From Photobacterium alginatilyticum (GTDB lineage: Bacteria > Pseudomonadota > Gammaproteobacteria > Enterobacterales > Vibrionaceae): 64,000 nucleotides of DNA. Every line of letters begins with the position of its first letter. The first letter of the stretch is position 1. Made by a program: the position numbers and the translations under genes. The notes under the pieces are model-generated. The model did no database searches and had not been told where the DNA came from. It saw only the letters and a list, made by a program, of their open reading frames with translations. Positions 28,240 to 36,517 of this stretch are shown one piece after another. The stretch spans positions 186,001-250,000 of the forward strand of contig NZ_RSEJ01000004.1 of assembly GCF_009910675.1 (NCBI RefSeq). The letters run 5' to 3'.

Positions 28240-29841
28240 TCAAGCTACACAGGCCATCTTTTGTTCCTGAGGTTGAGAAGCCATACTCTTACAGAAGTAC
28301 GCAAAATCACGAAATATCATTGGCTTACCAAAGAAGTACCCCTGCTGTAAGTAGACCCCCTGCTCGGCAAGATACTTTGATTGCTCTTCAGTCTCGACAC
28401 CTTCGGCTATCATCTCCATCCCAGCCTCCTTGCCAAAAGCGATTATCGAATCAAGCAAGGATAATTTGATATCAGCTGTACCAATATTTTCCACAAACAT
28501 CTTATCAATTTTTAAGCTTCTGATATTAAGCTGCTGGATATAGCTAAAACCGCCATAACCGGTCCCGGCATCATCAAGTTTGACACCTATACCCCGCATT
28601 CTCAGCTGCTCAATAACATCTGAAGCCATGGTTAAGTCTGTAAACTGCTTTCGCTCAGTGACTTCAAAAGCAATTTGTTCGGGCGTTATCTCTGAGTGTT
28701 GTAGCAGCTTGAGAGATTTTTCCAGCACATCCAGACTCTCTAGCTGATCAGGAACCACATTGATACTGATAACCTGTTTCGTCATCTGCCAATTCAGTTT
28801 GCTGATCTCATAAATTGCCTTTTCTATAAGCTGCTCGGTAATGGGTAAGATCTGGCCGCTCTTCTCAACGTAAGGGATAAACTCCATCGGTGAAATAACA
28901 TCTTGTCCTGGTCGCTGCCAGCGAGCAAGCATTTCACAGCCGTAAAGAGAATTGCTGGATACATCAACAATGGGTTGGTAATAAGGAACAAACTCTTGCT
29001 TCGCCAAGCCCTGTTCAACCAGTGAATGAAGAGACATTTTTCTGCGGATAAACATACGATATAAGGAAAGACAGATAGCCCCAAGCCCACCGCCAAACAA
29101 AAACAATGGCAACCATAGCTCTTCCTTATACTGAGTAAGTAGCTCTTGCTTTACAAACGTATTGATCCTGAGCCCTTCAGAAAATTCAGAGGTAAACAGC
29201 GGCTCATTAATAAGTAATGCTGCGTCTCCACGCCAATAAGACACGGTTGGACTATCAATAGAAGAAATCGAGCTTAATACACAGTCATCACAGTACTTGT
29301 TTCTTAGAGTCTCCGAAACAAGGGGCTCCATATGAACCAATAATCTCCCCTTCTCACCCTTCCATTCTGCTACCAGAAGGTTCTGTTCGCTTCTCGACTC
29401 TGATGCTACCCACAATGAAACGTCAGGCGTCATGTTGTTGAGCAAAGGAACCAACCTTGATTCTGTGTCAGCGCCTTGAAAGCTAGAGCACTGTGCGCCA
29501 CTCTTCGTTTTAATGGTAATCCGCCGAATGACATAATCGTTATATGCAATGTGCTGAAGCTGATGCTGATCAAGGGGGCCACAATCAAACTGAAAATTTC
29601 GGCTTAGCGAACTGAGCACTTCAGGGAAACGTTCCACCTTCATTGAATAGGTATTCAATAGCTCTTTTGAATCTGAACTAATAATGTATGACAGTTGAAG
29701 CTGTGAAAAAAAGCCACTTAGCAATGAAAAAAGAAACGATAGGCCTAGAACAAATGCAATAGATGATAAGTTATGCTTTTTTAGAACCCCACGCTTGAAT
29801 ACACTCGCCTCTGTATTCCGAGCTCGATTATCGAATAACAT
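28240..29841 (-). CDS. CSS-motif/EAL c-di-GMP phosphodiesterase
   Basis: A 533-residue protein with an N-terminal membrane helix (about 25-45), a periplasmic domain holding a CSS motif (AQCSSFQG) and other Cys residues, a second helix near residues 238-260, and a C-terminal EAL domain. The EAL tripeptide reads EML (Glu303). The other catalytic residues are present: NVVPDQL, FEVTERKQ, DDAGTGYGG, LKIDKMFV, AEGVETEEQ and QQGYFFGKP. In E. coli CSS domains respond to periplasmic disulfide formation and control EAL activity and proteolysis. It likely lowers c-di-GMP, opposing the cyclase at 13971. Confidence 0.92.
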   Translation of the reverse strand: MLFDNRARNTEASVFKRGVLKKHNLSSIAFVLGLSFLFSLLSGFFSQLQLSYIISSDSKELLNTYSMKVERFPEVLSSLSRNFQFDCGPLDQHQLQHIAYNDYVIRRITIKTKSGAQCSSFQGADTESRLVPLLNNMTPDVSLWVASESRSEQNLLVAEWKGEKGRLLVHMEPLVSETLRNKYCDDCVLSSISSIDSPTVSYWRGDAALLINEPLFTSEFSEGLRINTFVKQELLTQYKEELWLPLFLFGGGLGAICLSLYRMFIRRKMSLHSLVEQGLAKQEFVPYYQPIVDVSSNSLYGCEMLARWQRPGQDVISPMEFIPYVEKSGQILPITEQLIEKAIYEISKLNWQMTKQVISINVVPDQLESLDVLEKSLKLLQHSEITPEQIAFEVTERKQFTDLTMASDVIEQLRMRGIGVKLDDAGTGYGGFSYIQQLNIRSLKIDKMFVENIGTADIKLSLLDSIIAFGKEAGMEMIAEGVETEEQSKYLAEQGVYLQQGYFFGKPMIFRDFAYFCKSMASQPQEQKMACVA

Positions 29842-30163
29842 AACCTGAAAAAGAACCTTTCCCTAGTAGCCGTCCATGGATTGCAACAGTATATGTCACA
29901 ATAAAAACAACGATATTGAGTTACAACAATATACAACAATATTCATTAATGAGATGATTCTCAAGCATTACATTTTCATCTCTACGACTGAGATCACGAC
30001 TTGGTAAAAAACGAAAAAAATGTATTACAAGATCAAGATTAAACCTGGCCTTGATCAAAATTGAATGCAGAGGAAATGAGGTTCTAAAGAAAAAACAACA
30101 GGAGGTTGCTTAGACAGGAATAGTCAAACAATAGTAATTACTATTCACATTGAATAGATAAAT
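29842..30163. other. Intergenic region upstream of the EAL gene
   Basis: These 322 AT-rich bases should contain the leftward promoter of the EAL gene. A short palindrome (AATAGTAATTACTATT, near 30130-30145) is present. ACAGGAGG near 30100 looks like a ribosome-binding site, but no start follows. I see no gene. Confidence 0.5.
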
Positions 30164-30186
30164 AAAACAAAAGCGCCATATGGCGC
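30164..30186 (-). terminator. Rho-independent terminator of the 34-residue peptide gene
   Basis: The palindrome GCGCCATATGGCGC (30173-30186) is followed on the minus strand by TTTTGTTTT. It starts eight bases after the stop of the small leftward gene, the normal arrangement for a dedicated terminator. Confidence 0.85.
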
Positions 30187-30193
30187 CCGAGTT

Positions 30194-30298
30194 TTATAGC
30201 GAGTCTCGTGAATAGTCTATACCCTTCGTGCATTTTTTCTCTTTTACGATAATGAATGCAGCGCCGAATATGAAGGCAATGACTAGCAGAGTTTCCAT
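30194..30298 (-). CDS. Small single-span membrane protein, 34 residues
   Basis: On the minus strand an ATG at 30298 opens a 34-codon frame, METLLVIAFIFGAAFIIV followed by a charged tail KEKKCTKGIDYSRDSL and TAA. The first 18 residues form one membrane helix and the basic tail should stay in the cytosol. AGG lies five bases before the ATG, and an ideal intrinsic terminator follows the stop, so this looks like a complete monocistronic unit. I do not recognise the family. Support is structural only, with no homology check. Confidence 0.65.
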   Translation of the reverse strand: METLLVIAFIFGAAFIIVKEKKCTKGIDYSRDSL

Positions 30299-30728
30299 AA
30301 TAACCTGTAAACCTTTGATTTAAGCCATGGTGCTCAATCCGAGAATAAAGACACCAAAAAAAGGGTTAAACTACGGTCTAAAGATTGCCTCTTGGCAAAA
30401 GCAATTTTTAGACTAAAAATAAGATACCTTATTTACGTTTAATTTGCACTAGCTAGTTACAAAAATGTGATGAATAATCATATCCATCAAACAGGCATTA
30501 TATCGTAGATTAATTTATTAACCCATAATCAATAAGCTAATCTATACAGCAGCCAGAATAGCAATCTAAATCGCTATTCCTTATAAATATTCGGTTTCTT
30601 ATTTGTAGCCCGTATATTTTGCGCTCAATTGGACAAGATCGCCAGCACTTTACTGCTGAGATTTATTAGATTTCAAAATTAGAAAAACTAATAGCAAAAG
30701 AACGACTGGGGGCGTTCTTCTGTGTTTG
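30299..30728. other. Intergenic region upstream of the small peptide gene
   Basis: These 430 AT-rich bases separate the CDF transporter gene (ends 30729, minus strand) from the small peptide gene and should hold the latter's leftward promoter. I could not assign a convincing -35/-10 pair. A stretch with imperfect dyad symmetry (TTGCCTCTTGGCAA, 30385-30398) stands out. No gene is seen. Confidence 0.45.
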
Positions 30729-31643
30729 TTATAACCAACGCTTCTGACCAGTAAAGGTAACAGAAAGCCAGGTATCACCTAGCTCATCGGCTAACTCATC
30801 CCAAAGTAACTGTCGGATATAATCTTGCCGAGTAGTTGTCCAATAGGCATCGTCTGTAACTAGAATGTTTACTTCAAGATCGTACTGACGCCCTGTTTTG
30901 GCAAAGTGATGGGTGTAATCAGCAAAACGATACTGTCGCGACAACCTCGCAATCACCCGATCAACTTGCCGTTGTACATTATCTTGAGGCGCAACAAGCA
31001 GCACCTCACGGAGGTTACGTCGCAATACTTTAATCGGAAGTACTGAGGCAGCAATAGCCAGTGTCGAGACTAAGATTGGGTCAACATAAGCATTCCAGCG
31101 TGAATAACCTAACTGATCCAATAAGACCACAATAATAAAGCCAACCAATATTGCGGCACTCAGAATGCCATCAACTAGCCATTCCTGGGAGTCAACGCGT
31201 ACCAGTTCGGACTCCACACTGCGCGCGATATACGTTTCAATGCAATAAATGGCAAAACAACACACGGTGGAAATGATCGCATAAACAATTGCATGTTCCA
31301 GAACTATATCATGTCCACCTTTGACAATGGTTTGCACACCACTGAGAAATGCAAATAAGCAAGTTATAAGGATGAGCAAGCCATTGACGACATTGATAAG
31401 AGGTTCGATGTGCGCGTAACCGAACTGAAACTGCTTGTCATCAGGCTTTGAAACCAGGTAGGCGGTATAAAGGCTCAAGCCTGTCATACCCATGCTGAGG
31501 AACGAAAACATGCCGTCAAGTAAAATGGCATTGGATCCGACATACAACCCATAGCCAATCCCCAAGCCAGCCAATACGACAGTTCCGGCCAGGGATAGTT
31601 TCAATGCCAAACGTTCTTTACTGATTTTACGGCAAATAGCCAT
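30729..31643 (-). CDS. CDF-family cation efflux transporter, atypical
   Basis: The 304-residue protein has the six-helix layout of cation diffusion facilitators and a C-terminal cytosolic domain (RQVDRVIARLSRQYRFADYTHHF). The usual zinc tetrad differs: the TM2 DxxxD is DGMFS (Asp43, Ser47) and the TM5 HxxxD is DGILS, so both helices show the same D-G-x-x-S pattern. A His lies in YAHIEP on the loop after TM3. Metal choice is therefore uncertain and might not be zinc. The ATG at 31643 with GGAGG five bases upstream is clearly better than the longer frame from 31685. Confidence 0.82.
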   Translation of the reverse strand: MAICRKISKERLALKLSLAGTVVLAGLGIGYGLYVGSNAILLDGMFSFLSMGMTGLSLYTAYLVSKPDDKQFQFGYAHIEPLINVVNGLLILITCLFAFLSGVQTIVKGGHDIVLEHAIVYAIISTVCCFAIYCIETYIARSVESELVRVDSQEWLVDGILSAAILVGFIIVVLLDQLGYSRWNAYVDPILVSTLAIAASVLPIKVLRRNLREVLLVAPQDNVQRQVDRVIARLSRQYRFADYTHHFAKTGRQYDLEVNILVTDDAYWTTTRQDYIRQLLWDELADELGDTWLSVTFTGQKRWL

Positions 31644-31781
31644 ACAATCCTCCTTATTCACATAATTGAAAGTTGCTACATTCACCTTAGCACTAATTAT
31701 AAACCAATGAAAAGAAATATATTTTTACTGAACATACTGCAATAACCAGTCATCTGACGGCTGCTAAATCATTACCCGAGG

Positions 31782-32216
31782 TTATGAATTTAATGTGTCG
31801 TTAAGCCAATCGACAAACTCTTTTTTACGCAAGGCGGTGTTCAACACGGATTGCTGTTTGCCTTTTTTGAAAACCATTAAGGTTGGAACACCACGTATAC
31901 GATACCTGCTCGCCAGTGCTTTATTTCGTTGGACATTTACACGCAAGAAGCGAAGCTGCTTTTTCTTCTCAGAGGCCACCTTTTCAAATATCGGCTTGAA
32001 AGAGTTGCAAGGCGAGCAATTTGCTCCCCAAAAAGTCACAACAACAGGCTTAGGGCCTTTGATTAACATATCAAAGTTACCGACATCTGCCTCTATCGGT
32101 TTGCCATCTAATACGGGTTTATTGCAATGTTCACACTGGACCGTATTCGACAAGGACTGGGGAGAAATAGACACCGACTTTTGACAATGAGGACATAAAA
32201 CACTGATTAACTTCAT
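31782..32216 (-). CDS. trxC: Thioredoxin 2 (TrxC) with CSPC active site
   Basis: A 144-residue protein with an N-terminal zinc ribbon (Cys8/Cys11 and Cys28/Cys31, CPHC and CEHC) joined to a thioredoxin fold, the TrxC arrangement. The active site is CSPC (Cys67, Cys70), preceded by GAN, where most thioredoxins have WCGPC. The conserved cis-Pro is in RGVPTLMVF. The altered site may shift redox potential or partner choice. Its N-terminal ATG at 32216 is taken because MKLISVLCPHC begins the zinc ribbon. Confidence 0.87.
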   Translation of the reverse strand: MKLISVLCPHCQKSVSISPQSLSNTVQCEHCNKPVLDGKPIEADVGNFDMLIKGPKPVVVTFWGANCSPCNSFKPIFEKVASEKKKQLRFLRVNVQRNKALASRYRIRGVPTLMVFKKGKQQSVLNTALRKKEFVDWLNDTLNS

Positions 32217-32309
32217 GGGGCTTCCGGACGACTTACAGCACATACTTAATGTGCACAAGGATACCAGATCCCCAATCATAGGATCATCTGTATATATTCA
32301 GTGAATTCA

Positions 32310-32771
32310 TTACTGCTGAGCTGAACGCTGTAGCTGCAACCGTTCGATATCATTGAAAAAATGAATCATTTTGGCACGACTAACATTGTACTCGAAGTCT
32401 GTGCCGTCACAGAATTCTCGGTTGTAAGCCTGAGAGTCATAGTTTTTCAGCCTGATAAATTCACAGGTCGCATGCTCTTCACAAGCCTGATCTCGCTCCT
32501 GCCTGAGTTGCGTCCAGTAAGTTGTAAAATGCCTCAGAGCATAATCCAACTGTTCATAGTTTTCCGAGGTGAGTTCCGGGCGCAAGATTTTCAGTTCTTG
32601 CTGTCGCTCATCGATGAACTCATCAAATGTTTCAGTCAGGCTATAGGTTGAGGAGTCATAGCACTCCCCTTGTATGTAGGTTGTTTTCTGTCCGGCCACA
32701 TCTGTCACTGCTTCCTGCGACGTACAGGCGGAAACAAAGAATGTAAAAAATAAACTACTGTATAACTTCAT
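32310..32771 (-). CDS. Putative lipoprotein of unknown function
   Basis: A 153-residue protein with a short lipoprotein signal (LFFTFFVSACTS, lipobox VSAC). The mature part is helical, rich in Glu, Gln and Arg, and contains several Cys residues (GECYDSS, ACEEHATCEF, REFCDG) that could form disulfides in the periplasm. I do not recognise the family. The ATG at 32771 is chosen because it begins the signal peptide; the longer frame from 32810 would add 13 residues before it. It precedes trxC on the same strand (93-base gap). Confidence 0.7.
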   Translation of the reverse strand: MKLYSSLFFTFFVSACTSQEAVTDVAGQKTTYIQGECYDSSTYSLTETFDEFIDERQQELKILRPELTSENYEQLDYALRHFTTYWTQLRQERDQACEEHATCEFIRLKNYDSQAYNREFCDGTDFEYNVSRAKMIHFFNDIERLQLQRSAQQ

Positions 32772-32852
32772 AGCGCACCACAAGGAGTCAAGAACAGCAT
32801 CAAAGTCCACACCTAATTATGAGCGAATTCTCTCGAAGCAAACGGCGGATCC

Positions 32853-32882
32853 CCAGATAGTCTCAACACTGAGACTATCTGG
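32853..32882. repeat. 13-bp perfect inverted repeat in a divergent intergenic region
   Basis: Arms CCAGATAGTCTCA and TGAGACTATCTGG are perfect and separated by only ACAC. The 423-base gap (32772-33194) divides the leftward lipoprotein gene from the rightward bkd operon, so a terminator is not expected here, and there is no T run. It could be an operator or a 5' UTR element. A smaller hairpin (CTTATC TTGA GATAAG, 33081-33096) lies closer to the bkd start. No gene is seen in the rest of the gap. Confidence 0.7.
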
Positions 32883-33194
32883 CCTGTACAAGCGAAACAC
32901 AAACAAGATGAAATACCACGCCAGAACCAAACACCCATATTTTTTTCTAACTTCAGGAAACGCAATTACGAAAAAACGACATTTTAGTCTGTATTGTATT
33001 CTTTACTGACTAATAACTCATTGATGGAGGCGGTATTTTAACATTTTGCTTACACTTATATTTATCTGGTTATACCAAGACTTATCTTGAGATAAGCCAT
33101 TTTTAGGTAAAGCAGCGCAACACCCATTTGTCGGTATAGCCATTTTTTGATTTGCTGTCCGCCTCTTCCGAGGCAGCAACAGAAGGAGCTTGAG

Positions 33195-34283
33195 ATGAAT
33201 GTTCAGGCCTTACCAATGCATCGCTTCATTGATCAGCATGGTAACCTCGTCGATCAACTTCCCGCGTGGGCCGATCAATCTACGTTGAAAGGGTTTTACT
33301 GCGATATGGTACTAACCCGCATCTATGATAACAAAGCAATTGCGCTACAACGTACCGGTAAACTCGGTACCTACCCTTCACATTTGGGCTCCGAGGCCAT
33401 CGGCATTGCCATCGGTCGGGCACTGAAAGCTGAAGATGTGTTTATTCCATACTATCGTGACATGCCTGCTATGTGGGCCCGTGGGATCGGTATGGAGAAA
33501 AACCTCCAATACTGGGGCGGTGACGAACGAGGCAGCGATTTTTCACCCGACGACAGTCATTGTCGTGATCTACCATTTTGTGTCCCGATTGCCACCCAGT
33601 GTACTCATGCAGTCGGTGTTGCTGCAGCATTAAAAATCCAAGGCAATCATCAGGCGGCACTGGTGACTTGTGGTGACGGCGCCACTTCCAAAGGTGACTT
33701 CCTCGAATCATTAAACTGTGCCGGGGCCTGGAACATTCCGTTAGTCTTTGTGATCAACAACAACCAGTGGGCAATATCCGTCCCAAGAGCAATTCAATGT
33801 GGTGCCGAATTCCTCTCGGACAAAGCCAAAGGCGCCGGTCTTGAAGGACTATCGGTGGACGGTAACGATATTGTCGCTATGTACGACGCTGTCATTACCA
33901 GTCTGGATAAAGCCCGAAAAGGCAAAGGCGCGACGCTCATAGAGGCAATTAGCTATCGACTGAGCGATCATACAACCGCGGATGATGCCAGCCGCTACCG
34001 TAACGAAGACGAATTGCAGCAAGCCTGGGAGTTTGAACCCATCATTCGTTTGAAAAAATTCCTGATAAGCCAGAACTGGTGGTCTGAAGCAGATGACAAG
34101 CATTGGCAGGAACACTGCCGGGAACTGGTCGAAAAAGCGGTTGAGAAATACCAGTCATTAACGCCTCAGCCACCAGAATCTGCTTTTGACTTCCTCTATG
34201 AGTCTTTAGATAGCGATCTTCATAAGCAACGTGACTTGATTATCAACAAAGCTATGCGAATGCAGGGAGGTGATCGTGGCTGA
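33195..34283 (+). CDS. 2-oxoacid dehydrogenase E1 alpha (branched-chain type)
   Basis: A 362-residue thiamine-diphosphate enzyme subunit. The ThDP motif runs from GDGATSKGDFLESLN to VINNNQWAISVP, and the phosphorylation-loop region SYRLSDHTTADDASRY matches branched-chain/pyruvate E1 alpha proteins. With E1 beta it decarboxylates 2-oxoacids from leucine, valine and isoleucine and passes the acyl group to E2. AAGGAG sits six bases before the ATG at 33195. It overlaps the next gene by eight bases. Pyruvate as main substrate cannot be excluded by sequence alone; the nearby liu and mms clusters favour branched-chain substrates. Confidence 0.88.
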   Translation: MNVQALPMHRFIDQHGNLVDQLPAWADQSTLKGFYCDMVLTRIYDNKAIALQRTGKLGTYPSHLGSEAIGIAIGRALKAEDVFIPYYRDMPAMWARGIGMEKNLQYWGGDERGSDFSPDDSHCRDLPFCVPIATQCTHAVGVAAALKIQGNHQAALVTCGDGATSKGDFLESLNCAGAWNIPLVFVINNNQWAISVPRAIQCGAEFLSDKAKGAGLEGLSVDGNDIVAMYDAVITSLDKARKGKGATLIEAISYRLSDHTTADDASRYRNEDELQQAWEFEPIIRLKKFLISQNWWSEADDKHWQEHCRELVEKAVEKYQSLTPQPPESAFDFLYESLDSDLHKQRDLIINKAMRMQGGDRG

Positions 34284-35259
34284 ATTATCACTACTAGAGT
34301 CGGTCAATCTTGCCCTTCACCACGAGATGACCGAAGACTCCAATGTCATCGTATTAGGCGAAGATGTCGGTGACAACGGTGGCGTTTTCCGGGCAACTGT
34401 CGGGTTAAAAGAGAAATTTGGTTGCAAGCGCGTTATTGATTCTCCGTTGGCCGAGGCCCTGATTGGCGGTGTTGCTGTCGGTATGGCCAGCCAGGGATTG
34501 CGTCCAGTCGCCGAGTTCCAGTTCCAGGGCTTTGTTTTTCCAGCCATGGAACATCTCGTTTGCCATGCTGCCCGTATGCGAAATCGTACCAGGGGACGGC
34601 TCACCTGCCCTGCCGTTTTCAGGGCGCCATTTGGCGGTGGTATTCATGCACCTGAGCATCACTCTGAGAGTGTTGAAGCCTTATTTGCCCATATTCCGGG
34701 GTTAAAGGTCGTTATTCCATCATCACCTCAACGCGCCTATGGGTTATTGCTGGCTTCCATTAGAAGCAATGATCCTGTGATGTTCTTTGAGCCTAAACGA
34801 ATATACCGAACTGTAAAATCCGAGGTTACTGACGATGGCAAGGCATTGCCTCTGGACACTTGCTTCACCCTAAGAAAAGGACGGGACATAACTTTGGTCA
34901 CATGGGGAGCCTGCGTGGTTGAATCACTTCAGGCTGCCACAGAGCTGTCACATCAGGGTATCGAAGTGGAAGTTATCGATGTCGCCTCAATCAAACCACT
35001 AGATATGGCAACCATCTATTCATCCTTAGAAAAAACCGGCCGCTTACTGGTTGTCCATGAAGCTTCCCAGACCTGTGGAGTTGGAGCCGAAATACTTGCC
35101 AGAACCGCCGAACATGCTATGTGTTTGCTTAAAGCGCCACCCAGACGTATTACGGGTATGGATACTGTGATGCCCTATTACCGCAACGAAGAGTACTTCA
35201 TGGTTCAGGAAGAAGACATCATCAGAGCAGCGAAAGAGCTTACGGAGGGATGGAAATGA
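34276..35259 (+). CDS. 2-oxoacid dehydrogenase E1 beta (branched-chain type)
   Basis: The 327-residue protein shows the transketolase pyrimidine-binding domain (VIVLGEDVGDNGGVFRATVGL, then DSPLAEALIGGVAVGMA with the catalytic-region Glu) and a C-terminal transketolase domain (DITLVTWGACVVESLQAA). It pairs with the preceding subunit as alpha2beta2 E1. The GTG at 34276 is the likely start, giving MAELSLLESVNLAL, with GGGAGG five bases upstream; a GTG at 34270 would overlap that site. The stop overlaps the E2 start as ATGA. Confidence 0.9.
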   Translation: MAELSLLESVNLALHHEMTEDSNVIVLGEDVGDNGGVFRATVGLKEKFGCKRVIDSPLAEALIGGVAVGMASQGLRPVAEFQFQGFVFPAMEHLVCHAARMRNRTRGRLTCPAVFRAPFGGGIHAPEHHSESVEALFAHIPGLKVVIPSSPQRAYGLLLASIRSNDPVMFFEPKRIYRTVKSEVTDDGKALPLDTCFTLRKGRDITLVTWGACVVESLQAATELSHQGIEVEVIDVASIKPLDMATIYSSLEKTGRLLVVHEASQTCGVGAEILARTAEHAMCLLKAPPRRITGMDTVMPYYRNEEYFMVQEEDIIRAAKELTEGWK

Positions 35260-36428
35260 AGTCATTTACCTTGCCAGATCTAGGGGAAGGCCTCGCTGAG
35301 TCAGAAATCATTGAGTGGCATGTCGAGATAGGCGACACCGTTGAGCTTGATCAGGTTGTTCTGACAGTTGAAACAGCCAAAGCAACCGTGGAGGTACCAG
35401 CCCCATATAGCGGAACAATCATTAAACGGTTCGGTAATCCTGGAGATGTCGTCAGTATAGGTAGCCTGTTACTGGAAATAGAAGAATCATCCACCACAGC
35501 TCCCAAACAAAAGAAAACGAATCAAACAGAAACCAAGCAGAAAAATGTTTCAGCAAATGATGCCGCAACCGTTGTAGGTACAGTATCCAACCATGATCAT
35601 GATGTAAATGTCGATGAATTTTGGGTCGGTCAACACCAGCCAATCAAGCCAGCTGATAGCCTAACCGCCATGCCGTCAGCACGCTTACTGGCTAAAAAGT
35701 TGGGGGTTGATTTGAATGACGTTACCGGCAGCGGACCTAGCGGCGTTATTCTCGACACCGATGTCTACAATGCCTGTGACAAGTTGCTCCCTGGTACAGA
35801 GGTGCTAAAGGGAGCCCGCAGAACCATGGTACGTACCATGGCAGAATCACACCACAACGTTGCTTCCGTGACTATCACTGAAGAGGCCATGCTTGAAAAT
35901 TGGAGTCCAGGTGAAGACATCACCAGCCGCCTGGTCTTGGCAATCATAGAAGCCTGCCATCAGGAACCCGCTCTCAATGCTTGGTTTGATGCCGAAACCA
36001 TGACTCGCTGTGTTCACAGTACCGTGAACATCGGAATCGCCGTTGATAGCCCCCATGGCCTATATGTCCCCGTTCTCCGCAATGCAGATGAATACAGCGC
36101 GCGTGGGATCCGGCAATGGGTCGATAGAACCGTAACAGGTATTAAGGAAAGAAAGATTGGCCGTGAACAGCTTCAGCATGCCACTATCACATTGACTAAT
36201 TTCGGGGCGATCGCCGGTATTTTTGCCACTCCTGTTGTTTCCCCTCCTCAAGTAGCTATCGTCGGGGCCGGCCGTATTATCGAAAAACTCATCCTGCGTG
36301 ATAATAAGCCCGTATCAATAAAGATAATGCCGCTTTCAATGACCTTCGATCACCGGGCATGTACCGGTGGCGAAGCTGCACGATTTATGAAGATCCTTGT
36401 CAACCATTTACAGCAAGGGAGCAGTTAA
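35256..36428 (+). CDS. 2-oxoacid dehydrogenase E2 acyltransferase
   Basis: This 390-residue protein has one lipoyl domain (lipoyl Lys42 in VETAKATVEV), a polar linker, a peripheral-subunit-binding domain (SARLLAKKLGVDLNDVTGSGPSG) and a catalytic domain. The catalytic motif reads DHRACTGG, where the classic form is DHRxxDG; the His is kept, and a Thr in place of Asp is seen in one branch of E2 proteins. It receives the acyl group from E1 and gives it to CoA. GGAGG is seven bases before the ATG at 35256. No E3 gene follows, so lipoamide dehydrogenase must come from another locus. A strong terminator ends the operon. Confidence 0.88.
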   Translation: MKSFTLPDLGEGLAESEIIEWHVEIGDTVELDQVVLTVETAKATVEVPAPYSGTIIKRFGNPGDVVSIGSLLLEIEESSTTAPKQKKTNQTETKQKNVSANDAATVVGTVSNHDHDVNVDEFWVGQHQPIKPADSLTAMPSARLLAKKLGVDLNDVTGSGPSGVILDTDVYNACDKLLPGTEVLKGARRTMVRTMAESHHNVASVTITEEAMLENWSPGEDITSRLVLAIIEACHQEPALNAWFDAETMTRCVHSTVNIGIAVDSPHGLYVPVLRNADEYSARGIRQWVDRTVTGIKERKIGREQLQHATITLTNFGAIAGIFATPVVSPPQVAIVGAGRIIEKLILRDNKPVSIKIMPLSMTFDHRACTGGEAARFMKILVNHLQQGSS

Positions 36429-36457
36429 CCAGATCGATGACAGTTTCTCCAATAACA

Positions 36458-36487
36458 AAAGTGCCAGCTCGAAAGCTGGCACTTTTT
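36458..36487. terminator. Bidirectional terminator after the E1/E2 operon
   Basis: Arms AAAGTGCCAGCT and AGCTGGCACTTT flank CGAA, followed by TT on the plus strand and TTGTTATT on the minus strand. It lies between the convergent E2 and DEAD-box genes. Confidence 0.9.
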
Positions 36488-36517
36488 GACTAACCGTTAT
36501 AACAGTACAGAGGGCTA

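Noticed and set aside
28928-28936. EML in place of EAL in the phosphodiesterase
   Set aside because: All other catalytic residues are present and the key Glu is kept; this change is common in active EAL proteins.
36334-36380. E2 catalytic motif DHRACTGG lacking the usual Asp
   Set aside because: First thought to be an inactive enzyme, but a T-G-G ending is seen in one branch of E2 acyltransferases with the catalytic His kept, so it is probably functional.
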